This document shows, in pieces, positions 1-6,945 of a stretch of DNA of 10,507 bases (positions within the stretch are counted from its first letter, which is position 1; the number at the start of each line of letters is the position of its first letter). Position numbers and translations under genes: made by a program. The notes below the pieces were generated by a model. That model did not search any database. It was given only the letters and a program-made list of their open reading frames with translations, and was not told where the DNA came from. Origin of the DNA: JAYVJH01 sp043777595 (lineage in GTDB: Bacteria > Bacteroidota > Bacteroidia > Cytophagales > Spirosomataceae); NCBI GenBank assembly GCA_043777595.1, contig JAYWHT010000071.1, positions 1-10,507 on the forward strand, given 5' to 3'.

Positions 1-104
1 GCCCGTGGCAAGCCAATGGGACATCAACGTTTTTATGAAAGACCTTCTTAAAAAAAGGTACGGGTAAACAAACTTGACTGGGTCTATTGGAGTTGCTACT
101 GACA

Positions 105-275
105 TTTACCAGACAAATTTCTGACGACCACGTACTGGTAATTCGTAAAATGTTGGCGGAGTATTTTGCCAATAAAGCCATGGATTGAGCCGACGAAACC
201 TGGGATAAAAACAATTGGACAAGTGCCGATACCAGACGACTTTCTGCTGCATATCACCGTAAAATTCAAAAGTAA
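105..275 (+). pseudogene. Decayed antitoxin of a PIN-type toxin-antitoxin pair
   Basis: A readable frame runs toward TAA at 273-275 and contains the stretches ISDDHVLVIRKMLAEYFANK and TWDKNNWTSADTRRLSAAY, separated by an in-frame TGA at 186-188. The composition (a short strand-like start, then an amphipathic helix, then a charged W-rich tail) resembles small antitoxins placed just upstream of PIN toxins in Bacteroidota. The stop overlaps the ATG of the following PIN relic by one base (TAATG), the coupling usual for such pairs. No convincing start codon is visible; the recognisable homology begins near 105-120. The internal stop means no full-length product can be made. The family assignment rests on context and general resemblance, not on a diagnostic motif. 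Confidence 0.5.
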
Positions 276-442
276 TGCGAGTTGTGATTGATACTAACGT
301 ACTTTAGGTGTCAGTTTCTCGGCGTTCTGAATCACCAGAGGACTACATTGAGAAGGATACTTTATTTTATGCCGTCAATAGATGCATGAGTAATATTGGT
401 AAAAGTATAAAAATCAAATCTAGCCCATTTAATGCAAACTAA
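275..442 (+). pseudogene. Decayed PIN-domain toxin (VapC-like), truncated
   Basis: The start reads MRVVIDTNVL, the hallmark first strand of PIN-domain ribonucleases, including the conserved acidic residue (D6) and the following TNVL. It is cut by TAG at 305-307. The same frame continues with VSVSRRSES, which fits the next PIN positions, and then runs open to TAA at 440-442. The later part (about 335-442, containing DYIEKDTLFYAVNR) no longer looks like PIN and may be joined foreign sequence. An intact toxin of this kind would be about 130-150 residues, so most of the domain, including the downstream acidic active-site residues, is missing. The start overlaps the stop of the antitoxin relic. 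The gene is certainly non-functional as a full toxin; PIN identity is strong for the first 16 or so codons only. Confidence 0.6.
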
Positions 443-529
443 TTAGGCACAGATGCTTACACTCATAAAGTATTTACTATTTTGTCTAACCAAAGGGGTA
501 CACCAAACTCAAATATCTAACAATTAGCA

Positions 530-564
530 AGCCTCACAATCTTAAAACTTAAGATTGTGAGGCT
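530..564. repeat. Perfect 16-bp inverted repeat (hairpin)
   Basis: The left arm 530-545 (AGCCTCACAATCTTAA) is an exact reverse complement of 549-564, with a 3-base loop at 546-548. It lies 63 bases beyond the 3' end of the minus-strand lipoprotein gene and 88 bases after the last stop of the first PIN relic, so it could be a bidirectional transcription end. Neither side has a T-run directly after the stem, so it is not a textbook intrinsic terminator. It could also be a palindromic repeat element. The structure itself is certain; the function is not. Confidence 0.85.
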
Positions 565-626
565 GCGATGAGAGGAGGGTACATGACACATTGGGTGTTT
601 CCCTACGGGCATAAAAGAATGATTCG

Positions 627-1034
627 CTACCGAGACTCTATTCTAAAGACAGAAGTTGAGTAAATCGTTTTGTCATTGTTTTTGAGGTATGGGCGTACAT
701 AATAAACCCCCACAGGTACTTTGCTGTATGTAACTTGGTAAAACCCTGTTTCGGTTATTACTAATTTTGATATGTTGGCATTGACGGTGGCGAGCGTTGG
801 CTCTTTGTCTGTCTTGGAAAGAACAGTACCAACCGTGGCCGAGCTGTATTTACCAAGTGATGTAACCTGTATTTTGACTACAAATGTACTGGCACTTATC
901 TCTTCGACGGTCGCATCGCCAATGATAATATCAGCGGCTTCGGTGAAGTACGGCCTGATTATCTCGGGTTTGATGTCATCGACAGAGCAACTGCCAAGCA
1001 AAAGCATAAGTAGCAGAATGTAAGTATTTTTCAT
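627..1034 (-). CDS. Small Fn3-like lipoprotein, probably surface-exposed
   Basis: This 135-residue protein has a short basic start, a hydrophobic leader and a lipobox ending LLGSC, giving lipidation at Cys16. The next residues SVDD are acidic, which resembles the Bacteroidota lipoprotein export signal that sends lipoproteins to the cell surface (inference). The mature part is beta-rich. Its end, VGVYYVRPYLKNNDKTIYS, matches the pattern YYVRAYA-N-GT-Y that closes fibronectin-type-III-like modules in many large Bacteroidota surface proteins. It looks like one stand-alone module, either a small binding or adhesion lipoprotein or a fragment of a larger one. The start is set by the leader and lipobox. 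It stands alone between two decayed toxin-antitoxin loci on the opposite strand, 595 bases from the next minus-strand gene. No clear promoter was found for it. The specific function is unknown. Confidence 0.75.
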   Translation of the reverse strand: MKNTYILLLMLLLGSCSVDDIKPEIIRPYFTEAADIIIGDATVEEISASTFVVKIQVTSLGKYSSATVGTVLSKTDKEPTLATVNANISKLVITETGFYQVTYSKVPVGVYYVRPYLKNNDKTIYSTSVFRIESR

Positions 1035-1061
1035 AGGAACTGTGATTGGCTTTTTTTGGGT

Positions 1062-1069
1062 TATATTTG
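1062..1069 (+). promoter_or_regulatory. Possible Bacteroidota -7 box (TAnnTTTG)
   Basis: TATATTTG matches the -7 consensus TAnnTTTG used by the main sigma factor of Bacteroidota. It lies 27 bases ahead of the ATG of the second antitoxin relic, in the right direction. No TTTG stands at the expected -33 distance, so this may be a leftover or chance match in AT-rich DNA. Confidence 0.25.
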
Positions 1070-1095
1070 TAAAAAAACTCTATATACCATTCAGT

Positions 1096-1308
1096 ATGAC
1101 CGTTCAATCTGTTAATAATCAATATGTTATTCAAGTAGAGTAATCAAGTGTTTTATTGAATGACCTACAAAAGATGCTTGACTATCTTCGGTTTAAAGGT
1201 ATAATTGCCAATAGCCAAGCTACCGATATAGAATAATTATCAGCCGACATCAATCAAGCTGGTTGGCAAAAGATACAAAGCTCACTTTTGGCATGTATCA
1301 ACAAATGA
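1096..1308 (+). pseudogene. Decayed antitoxin of second PIN-type pair
   Basis: A frame starting MTVQSVNNQYVIQVE reads through two in-frame TAA stops (1141-1143 and 1234-1236) to a TGA at 1306-1308. Between the stops it shows NDLQKMLDYLRFKGIIANSQ and then LSADINQAGWQKIQSSLL. The whole is about 70 codons, the usual size of an antitoxin, and its terminal TGA overlaps the ATG of the PIN relic (ATGA). The order, size and overlap support an antitoxin role before decay. Two separate nonsense changes with otherwise preserved frame indicate point-mutation decay, not a sequencing error. The antitoxin family cannot be named. Confidence 0.55.
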
Positions 1309-1565
1309 AATTAGTAGTTGATACCAATGTTCTGATGACCAACTACTCAAACGTATTACCTTCATAAACGAAGACCTTATTTCGGACGAGGCTTTTACAA
1401 ACTGCATACAACTTAGTGCATGATATTGACCTCAAAGATTTGTCTTTTGTAGCCCTCACTATCCATGTAAATGCCCCTTTATGGACGGGCGATTTGAAAC
1501 TTCTCAAAAAACTACTTGCAAAGGGCTTTACTAACTGTCTTAATACTACCGATATTTTGGGTTAA
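1305..1565 (+). pseudogene. Decayed PIN-domain toxin with deletion and frameshifts
   Basis: The start MKLVVDTNVL is the PIN first strand with the catalytic Asp at position 6. A large internal part is missing. PIN-like sequence then resumes in another frame from about 1334 (DDQLLKRITFINEDLISDEA). After a frameshift near 1410-1420 it continues as VHDIDLKDLSFVALTIHVN, then APLWTGDLKLLKKLLAKGF, ending at TAA 1563-1565. The pattern DIDxKDxxFVALxxHxxxPLWTGDxxL is the C-terminal half of a PIN domain: the Asp of DLKD and the TGD motif are acidic active-site positions. Intact relatives are about 130-150 residues. At least one deletion, one frameshift and a stop (TAA after VLPS) disable it. PIN identity is clear from both ends. 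Confidence 0.75.
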
Positions 1566-1629
1566 TTTTCAATCTATCAAATTAGTATATTTTTGGGGGT
1601 GAGCAACAAAAAAGCCTTTGAGAATAAGG

Positions 1630-3699
1630 TTAATTACAATCACAAGCCGCCTCTGCTGCTTTTTTTACAGTTCCGTATGGTCCGTTCATATCTCGAAAAT
1701 CATTTGTAAAGTAGTACCAGCCTTTTTCTTTTGCTCCTTCTCCCCAAAAACCATCACTTTCTACATTGTGGTCTAAAAAGAAAATATAAAGTGTGTACAA
1801 AATGGGGTTTCTGAGTGTATTAGTAATACATTTTGGTTTATAAACTTGATTATCAGGCTTATATGTTTTTCCATTAAATCGAAACTCTGGAATTTTATCA
1901 TTATCCAATTCTGTTAATTTGTAACACTCATCATTATCCGAAGAAGAAGAGCTATTTGAAGAAGATGATGAACTTGACGAGCTCTGAGTATTCTTTTGGT
2001 TGTTGATACGGTTTATTATTTCACTTTGTGCATTATCTAATTCGTTAAAGGAGCGAACTACACGGGATAAGTTTTCTCTAATTGTTTTTTGACCAAATCC
2101 AAAAATACCTCCTATTTTCATGGCAACTGTCAAATAAAATTGTCCATCTGGTTTATTATTTTTGAATAGCCCCGTTGCAAAAACTCCGTTACCATAATTC
2201 ACTGTTCCATTTCCCTCAATATTACCACTTTGAAAAGCACCTTCATACGAAAAATTGTTAGGAAGTACTATATTTCCCTTTCCATCTGCCACCCCTTCGT
2301 TAAAATTACCATTATAAGACCCATTAACATCAAATCTTGTAATTAGCCCCAGTCTCCCGTTGTAGATACCATTTTCCGAAAATTTATTATTCTTAAAATT
2401 ACCCTCATAAGTATATCCATCAATTGCATCGTTTTCTTTGCCCTGTCCCGATTTTTTGCCCTCTACCATTCCACCTCTGTAATTATAGTTTGGTTTATCA
2501 ATTTCACAATTATACCCCGAAAGTTTCCCTGCCACAAACGTACCAATCTGATATTCTTTTTCTGATTTGTCCCACAACATACCTACACCATCGGGTTGTT
2601 GTTGAGTATTTCTATTGCCCAAATGATAGGTATCTCCGTTCTTTGTTAGTCGCTTTGCAGTTGGAAAACTACTAATAAAAGCCTCAAACTGCGTTCTGTC
2701 TCCGAGTACTAATCTTTCTGCTTTTTGCTCTATATTACTCAAATACATGCTGCCGTACTCGTTTGATAGTGATTTTAGGCTGGTTATTGATTCTGTTTTA
2801 CTAATCAATAATACCTTGGCGGTATGTACTTGAGTGGCTTTTGGTTGTTGTCTAATCAAAAAAGTGAGGTCGTTGTTGGGTATGTTTTTGTAAATATTCG
2901 AAAAAATTTTGTCGTCATATTCCAATCCTTTGAAGCGTGCTTTGTATTCTTTATAGTCGGCTATATTAGTTATCAAATTAGAACTTCTTGCCTGAAAGTC
3001 TTTTTCTGCAATAATATTCGGAAACTTCTCCACACCCTCAAATAGTTCTGCAACGGTGCTACTGTAGCGGATATACTCTTTTTTGAGTTTGATGACTCCA
3101 CTATTTCTCGAAAAAATCTCAGCCATAGCAGCATAGTTAGACCGAGATAGCTTGGTGCTGTTTACGGCTTGATCTATGATACTGCTTGTGTGTGGGCTAT
3201 TTCTGAAAGCCCGTGCAAAATCTTGAGCATCGCTCAGGTTTTCGAGTTTAAACATTGACTCAGCCGAACTATGAATGGCTCGCATTGTTGTACTGCTTTG
3301 GTCGCTGTTTAGTAAAACATAGTTTTTGTTTGCTTTCTTGAGCCATTCTTCATTGCTACTTGCTGGTTTGGTTTTGCCCCAACCCAGAAGCCTATTGGCA
3401 TAATACGACAACGTAAAACCAACAGCAGCACCTATCAAAGCATTGCCTAAGTCGAGTGTTTTTTGCTCGGTGCCGTCGTTATATTTCATGGCTTTGGTCT
3501 GGTAGCCAGCATACGCTCCTGCGGCAGTAGCTGCAACCATTGAGCCATAGCCTACTCCATTAAGTTTTTGGTAATAGTGCGGGTTTTCTATCTCTACCCG
3601 CTTGTTGATGTCTTGTTCGCTTACCTGCGAGCTGTCGGGTTTGAGGGTTGTGCAACCCCAAAAGCTGATTATAAAAAAAAGAAAAATAGACTTTTTCAT
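1630..3699 (-). CDS. MORN-repeat lipoprotein with helical repeats and polyserine linker
   Basis: This 689-residue protein begins with a hydrophobic leader ending SFWGC, so it is probably lipidated at Cys16; the lipobox is not ideal. Residues 50-105 hold two glycine/alanine-rich hydrophobic stretches (GSMVAATAAGAYAGY and NALIGAAVGFTLSYY), possibly membrane-inserting. Residues 158-350 show about seven helical repeats of roughly 30 residues with a core like FxxxFxxxPxxxxxxxxA. Residues 384-522 are MORN-type repeats, with units such as YTYEGNFKNNK, GSYNGNFNEG, FSYEGAFQSG and FATGLFKNNKPDG. Residues 573-587 are polyserine with one Asn. The C-terminal domain (about 590-689) has four cysteines (592, 624, 686, 688) and no family I can name. 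The start is 10 bases from the preceding gene's stop, so the two are very likely co-transcribed. An envelope scaffold or binding role is inference. Confidence 0.85.
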   Translation of the reverse strand: MKKSIFLFFIISFWGCTTLKPDSSQVSEQDINKRVEIENPHYYQKLNGVGYGSMVAATAAGAYAGYQTKAMKYNDGTEQKTLDLGNALIGAAVGFTLSYYANRLLGWGKTKPASSNEEWLKKANKNYVLLNSDQSSTTMRAIHSSAESMFKLENLSDAQDFARAFRNSPHTSSIIDQAVNSTKLSRSNYAAMAEIFSRNSGVIKLKKEYIRYSSTVAELFEGVEKFPNIIAEKDFQARSSNLITNIADYKEYKARFKGLEYDDKIFSNIYKNIPNNDLTFLIRQQPKATQVHTAKVLLISKTESITSLKSLSNEYGSMYLSNIEQKAERLVLGDRTQFEAFISSFPTAKRLTKNGDTYHLGNRNTQQQPDGVGMLWDKSEKEYQIGTFVAGKLSGYNCEIDKPNYNYRGGMVEGKKSGQGKENDAIDGYTYEGNFKNNKFSENGIYNGRLGLITRFDVNGSYNGNFNEGVADGKGNIVLPNNFSYEGAFQSGNIEGNGTVNYGNGVFATGLFKNNKPDGQFYLTVAMKIGGIFGFGQKTIRENLSRVVRSFNELDNAQSEIINRINNQKNTQSSSSSSSSSNSSSSSDNDECYKLTELDNDKIPEFRFNGKTYKPDNQVYKPKCITNTLRNPILYTLYIFFLDHNVESDGFWGEGAKEKGWYYFTNDFRDMNGPYGTVKKAAEAACDCN

Positions 3700-3709
3700 T
3701 TTGAAAATT

Positions 3710-4390
3710 TTAGTTAGATTTAATAAAAATACCTACTTGAAGCCTATTGGCTGCATAAAATGTGTTGGGTGTTAAGCCCGAAATCTGAAAAGGTTGCATA
3801 TAGTCGGCAAATAGCCCCACACTACCATTACCCCCATTTGATACAATGTCTATCGCCATGCCCACTCGCCAAGCCGGCGACTGTATTTTGATGGCCGACA
3901 GTATAACTCTATCTTTGGCGGTATCGTCTCTTTTACCGAGTTTGAGGCCGCCATCAATGTAGCCAACCCCAATATAAGGCAAGAGTCGGTATTTGTTTGG
4001 CAACAGTTTGGCACAAATAAAACCTTCGAGAAGCTCGTGGCTTATCTCCACATCTTTGCCTTTGAAACCATTACTCAACACCAAGCCATCTTCAGGCCGA
4101 AAACTACCTGAATAACCACCAATTTGTAGCGAAAATGGATACCCGATACCGACCTCTGCATAAACCGAAAGATTAGCCCCTGCTTTTTGCATTTGCCCAG
4201 ACTGCTTGGCTCCTACAAAAACAGGATTGAGAAATTGAGATATAACAGGATATCCAAGACTTAGCATAAAGCCTCTCGAACGCTCTTTGTGTAGCTCGTC
4301 TCGGTTGTCTTTGTATTTGTTTTGCGGCAACTGAGCAAAACTGAGGGTAGAGAGTAGTAGAAGTGGTAATAATTGAACTTGTTTTTTCAT
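3710..4390 (-). CDS. Small outer-membrane beta-barrel-like protein
   Basis: This 226-residue protein has a signal peptide (about residues 1-19, MKKQVQLLPLLLLSTLSFA, cut before Gln20) and no lipobox. The mature chain alternates short amphipathic strands with turns: GFMLSLGYPVISQF, NLSVYAEVGIGYPFSLQIGG, YRLLPYIGVGYIDGGLKLG, AWRVGMAIDIVSNG, GSVGLFADYMQPF, and a final strand ANRLQVGIFIKSN. The PYIGVGY pattern is typical of small Bacteroidota outer-membrane barrels. It is likely an 8-strand barrel or a related periplasmic beta-protein; no family-specific motif is visible. It sits between the M43 metalloprotease gene (57 bases upstream) and the MORN lipoprotein gene (10 bases downstream), which suggests it partners one of them at the outer membrane (inference). 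Confidence 0.75.
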   Translation of the reverse strand: MKKQVQLLPLLLLSTLSFAQLPQNKYKDNRDELHKERSRGFMLSLGYPVISQFLNPVFVGAKQSGQMQKAGANLSVYAEVGIGYPFSLQIGGYSGSFRPEDGLVLSNGFKGKDVEISHELLEGFICAKLLPNKYRLLPYIGVGYIDGGLKLGKRDDTAKDRVILSAIKIQSPAWRVGMAIDIVSNGGNGSVGLFADYMQPFQISGLTPNTFYAANRLQVGIFIKSN

Positions 4391-4447
4391 ACTTACGTAT
4401 TTTAAGTTTTAATTAAAAGATACATTCATCACTTGCAAACTATTTTT

Positions 4448-6931
4448 TTACTTACAGCCACTAATTACCGCAGTAAAAATCACTCCACTTTTTGCATTAA
4501 AACCAGGCAATAAAGTAATACTTTCTCCCGCACGATACAATAAACTACTACCTGCATTGATTACGTTTGTTGCTATTACCATATTTGAGGCTTGTATCAT
4601 TTCAGGTGATGAAGTTATAGTATTTGTCATAGTCTGTACGGGTAAGCATGGACTTTTGAGTACACTAAAACTTTTTTGGCTTACAAACGACCAATTATTA
4701 TTTGAGTTTTTCACTCTCACACTTAAGGTATGCACACCCACAGAAAGTGGGTTTATATTGGTATAAATACTCTGAATAACAGAAATACCACTTGTTATAG
4801 CAACTGTTATGCCATTTCCTATACCAGGGTCATTATCAAAGAAATATTCCATACCAATAATTTGACTACTAAGTGTCGGAATTTTTACAAAAGGGAAAGC
4901 ATGAGTAATAGACCACAAACCCGTAGCATTTTTTGCACGAATATACAGAACATGCACGCCTACTGATAGACTATTTATACTAATATCTAAAGTACTTTCA
5001 GCAAAATCGTATGTATTTAATGCGATAGGTGTTCCCTGTCCAAAAGCCGTAGGGGTGTCAATAAAATATTCGGCTTGGGTTATCAAACTCTTGTTTCCCG
5101 TGCCGCTTCCCAATACCAAAAAAACTTTGTCGTTCATAAGCGAATACTGCCCATTAGTATTTTTTACTCGTGCAAAAAAAGTGTGTAAACCTTGCGAAAG
5201 TCCAGTGGTAGTTACTGGAATGTTAGTGGTTGTGTTGTTTGAAGCACTAACAGCTAATGTTGTAAGTGCCTGATTGTCAATTTTGTATTGAAGTTCTACG
5301 ATTGGGTAAGTGGTACTCGCTGAATAAGGCAGGATATTAAACGTCCCAACGGCCTCTCCAATAGCTGCTGGGCTAGTCGATACTACTCTAACTTTATAAT
5401 TGCCCTGTGGGAAAGATTGTAGCGGTATTGTAGCGGAGATTGGGGTTGTGGTACTTGTACCTATATTTGTAGACGACACAAAAGAACCACTTGCATTAGA
5501 CAATTGTGCCGTAAATGTGGAGGACGCACTAAAGTTACCAAACGTTTTAAAAACAACTGGAAATATAACATTAGGATATATCTGAGTGAAACGGGTAGTA
5601 TCCGTAAGTATCTTTGGCTGAACACTAAATGAAGACACATTACTATAAATTTGAGTATTTGAAGCCCGAACTCGGTAATAAGCTGATGCAAAAAAATCTT
5701 GGCCATCGTCGATATAAGCAGTAATGTTTCTATCAACGCCCCCAATACAAACGAAAGGCCCTGATATAGCTGAGGCACGCTCTATCAGATAGCCTGTTTC
5801 TGTGTTTGAATTATCTTGCCAACTAATTTGAATGCCTGCTCTGGATGGCACAGATGCAGCTACAACACTATTTATACTCGGTGGAGTTTGAACTATTGGC
5901 GAACACGATAAATTATTGTTTACCATAGCTACTTTTGAAGTAGCATAAGCCAATATTCTTGTATTTTGCTGATTTGTAAATTTAAGATGAGTACATTTTT
6001 CAAACGCGTAAGCTCCATAGTAATAGGACATTGTATTATCGAATGGTGGACTGTACCTATTATCGCTGCCTTTGTATGTCAAACTACATCCTTTTTTTTC
6101 AGCAAATACTCCGCCATAGCTCCTAACACTATTATCCAATGCATTTACTGCAATATCCGTCGCTTCTCCTACTAATGAATTGTTATACGGGTCTGTTTCT
6201 GTATCGCAAATGTAGTCGCCCGTTATGGTACAACACAACGCATTACCCGGATTAGGAATACAACTGGTAGTAGCTCGACTGATCGGTTCCGCTTTCCCAT
6301 CATCAGATGTTTGGAAAGTATGAAATAAGCCAAACGTATGTCCCAATTCATGCGCCAATGTGTATGATATATATGGCTTTGGAACGAGTCCCTTATATGT
6401 ATTAATAAACAACCGACTTGTTGCCCTCGTATCACCTTCCCAAGGAAAGTGAGCATAACCGCCTGATTTCCGTGAGATGTCTGGGACAAAATAGATATTG
6501 AGACTATTTGCCGATTCACCGCTTGCGTTAAATATCCCAACTGTTGCCAATTCGAGTGCAGGGTTTCCTGGCGAGTATTGAGTCAGGTACAAGCCATCAT
6601 TATCAACATAATTGGGTGTTGTGCCACAAATAAAAAATTGTAATCCAGATGGTAAAAATACACGGTTTGCATAGGCAATGGCATCATTGATAGTCCCCAT
6701 ATCTATGCCAGAATCTACGCCAAATGTCCCATTAGATTTTCTGAGAATATGAATTTTTAGTGGCACCCATAGCGTACCAGTAGCGGCTATTCTTGCCTGT
6801 GATGTTTTTATTTGGGCATCCAATCTCAACATCGCCGCCATATCGTTGGCATTAGGGCTTGGCGTACCACATAACTGGGCTTGCGCTGTAAAAGACAAGA
6901 TAAGCACAACTAAAGATATAACTGTTTTCAT
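4448..6931 (-). CDS. Secreted M43 (pappalysin/cytophagalysin-like) zinc metalloprotease with Ig-like repeats
   Basis: This 827-residue protein has a signal peptide (about 1-18). Residues 194-204 are HELGHTFGLFH, the metzincin zinc site HExxHxxGxxH, with Glu195 as catalytic base and His194, His198 and His204 as ligands. The segment GDYICDTETDP (238-248), the Met-turn NTMSYY (Met301) and CTHLKFTNQQNTRI (313-326) are M43 hallmarks. Several cysteines (224, 233, 234, 242, 282, 313) fit the family's disulfides. After it come an FnIII-like domain (about 346-440), a beta-domain (446-535), and three tandem repeats of about 65-75 residues (545-608, 618-683, 693-758) sharing EYFIDxxPxxGxG and GVHxLxxRxKNxxxxWS. 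The C-terminal 60 residues (ITLLPGFNAKSGVIFTAVISGCK) match a C-terminal domain common on Bacteroidota surface proteins. It probably degrades proteins outside the cell; the substrate is unknown. The catalytic site looks complete. It starts 14 bases after the beta-helix gene. Confidence 0.92.
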   Translation of the reverse strand: MKTVISLVVLILSFTAQAQLCGTPSPNANDMAAMLRLDAQIKTSQARIAATGTLWVPLKIHILRKSNGTFGVDSGIDMGTINDAIAYANRVFLPSGLQFFICGTTPNYVDNDGLYLTQYSPGNPALELATVGIFNASGESANSLNIYFVPDISRKSGGYAHFPWEGDTRATSRLFINTYKGLVPKPYISYTLAHELGHTFGLFHTFQTSDDGKAEPISRATTSCIPNPGNALCCTITGDYICDTETDPYNNSLVGEATDIAVNALDNSVRSYGGVFAEKKGCSLTYKGSDNRYSPPFDNTMSYYYGAYAFEKCTHLKFTNQQNTRILAYATSKVAMVNNNLSCSPIVQTPPSINSVVAASVPSRAGIQISWQDNSNTETGYLIERASAISGPFVCIGGVDRNITAYIDDGQDFFASAYYRVRASNTQIYSNVSSFSVQPKILTDTTRFTQIYPNVIFPVVFKTFGNFSASSTFTAQLSNASGSFVSSTNIGTSTTTPISATIPLQSFPQGNYKVRVVSTSPAAIGEAVGTFNILPYSASTTYPIVELQYKIDNQALTTLAVSASNNTTTNIPVTTTGLSQGLHTFFARVKNTNGQYSLMNDKVFLVLGSGTGNKSLITQAEYFIDTPTAFGQGTPIALNTYDFAESTLDISINSLSVGVHVLYIRAKNATGLWSITHAFPFVKIPTLSSQIIGMEYFFDNDPGIGNGITVAITSGISVIQSIYTNINPLSVGVHTLSVRVKNSNNNWSFVSQKSFSVLKSPCLPVQTMTNTITSSPEMIQASNMVIATNVINAGSSLLYRAGESITLLPGFNAKSGVIFTAVISGCK
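4451..4630 (-). other. C-terminal GCK-ending surface domain of the metalloprotease
   Basis: Residues 768-827 of the metalloprotease contain three short repeated beta-turn patterns (MIQASNMVIATNVINAG, SSLLYRAGESITLLPGF, NAKSGVIFTAVISGCK) and end in GCK. In Bacteroidota, the pattern xAGxSITLxPGFxAxxGxxFTAxIxGC recurs at the ends of many secreted proteins and has been named a 3-coathanger stack domain (from memory). It may act in surface retention or secretion. The classic type IX secretion C-terminal signal is not seen. Confidence 0.6.
4658..5299 (-). repeat. Three tandem Ig-like protein repeats within the metalloprotease gene
   Basis: Residues 545-608, 618-683 and 693-758 align as three copies: each opens with (E/M)xxYxxD, passes GLSQGLHTFFARVKNTNGQY, LSVGVHVLYIRAKNATGLWS or LSVGVHTLSVRVKNSNNNWS, and closes with a (K/F)xFxVL-type strand. 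Copies two and three are closest to each other, as in a tandem duplication, while the DNA has drifted. They probably form a stalk or binding array behind the catalytic domain. Confidence 0.8.
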
Positions 6932-6945
6932 AATGAAGTGTCTTT

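Noticed and set aside
2..67. Open frame of 21 codons ending at TAA 65-67 (ends MKDLLKKRYG)
   Set aside because: It may be the tail of a gene entering from the left, but it is too short and shows no family signal.
772..1023. Plus-strand open frame opposite the small lipoprotein
   Set aside because: Antisense shadow of a gene with a convincing leader and lipobox; no signal of its own.
1608..1629. Weak hairpin followed by six T on the minus strand after the MORN lipoprotein gene
   Set aside because: The stem is only about four base pairs (CCTT with AAGG); too weak to call a terminator, though the position is right.
4436..4442. Near-match to a -7 promoter box (TAGTTTG on the minus strand) ahead of the second barrel gene
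   Set aside because: It has one base fewer than the TAnnTTTG consensus and no -33 TTTG; likely chance in AT-rich DNA.
5461..5778. 105-codon minus-strand frame inside the metalloprotease gene
   Set aside because: Out-of-frame shadow; the metalloprotease frame carries FnIII and repeat motifs through the same DNA.
6223..6540. 105-codon minus-strand frame over the zinc-site region
   Set aside because: Out-of-frame shadow of the M43 catalytic domain, which is clearly intact in its own frame.
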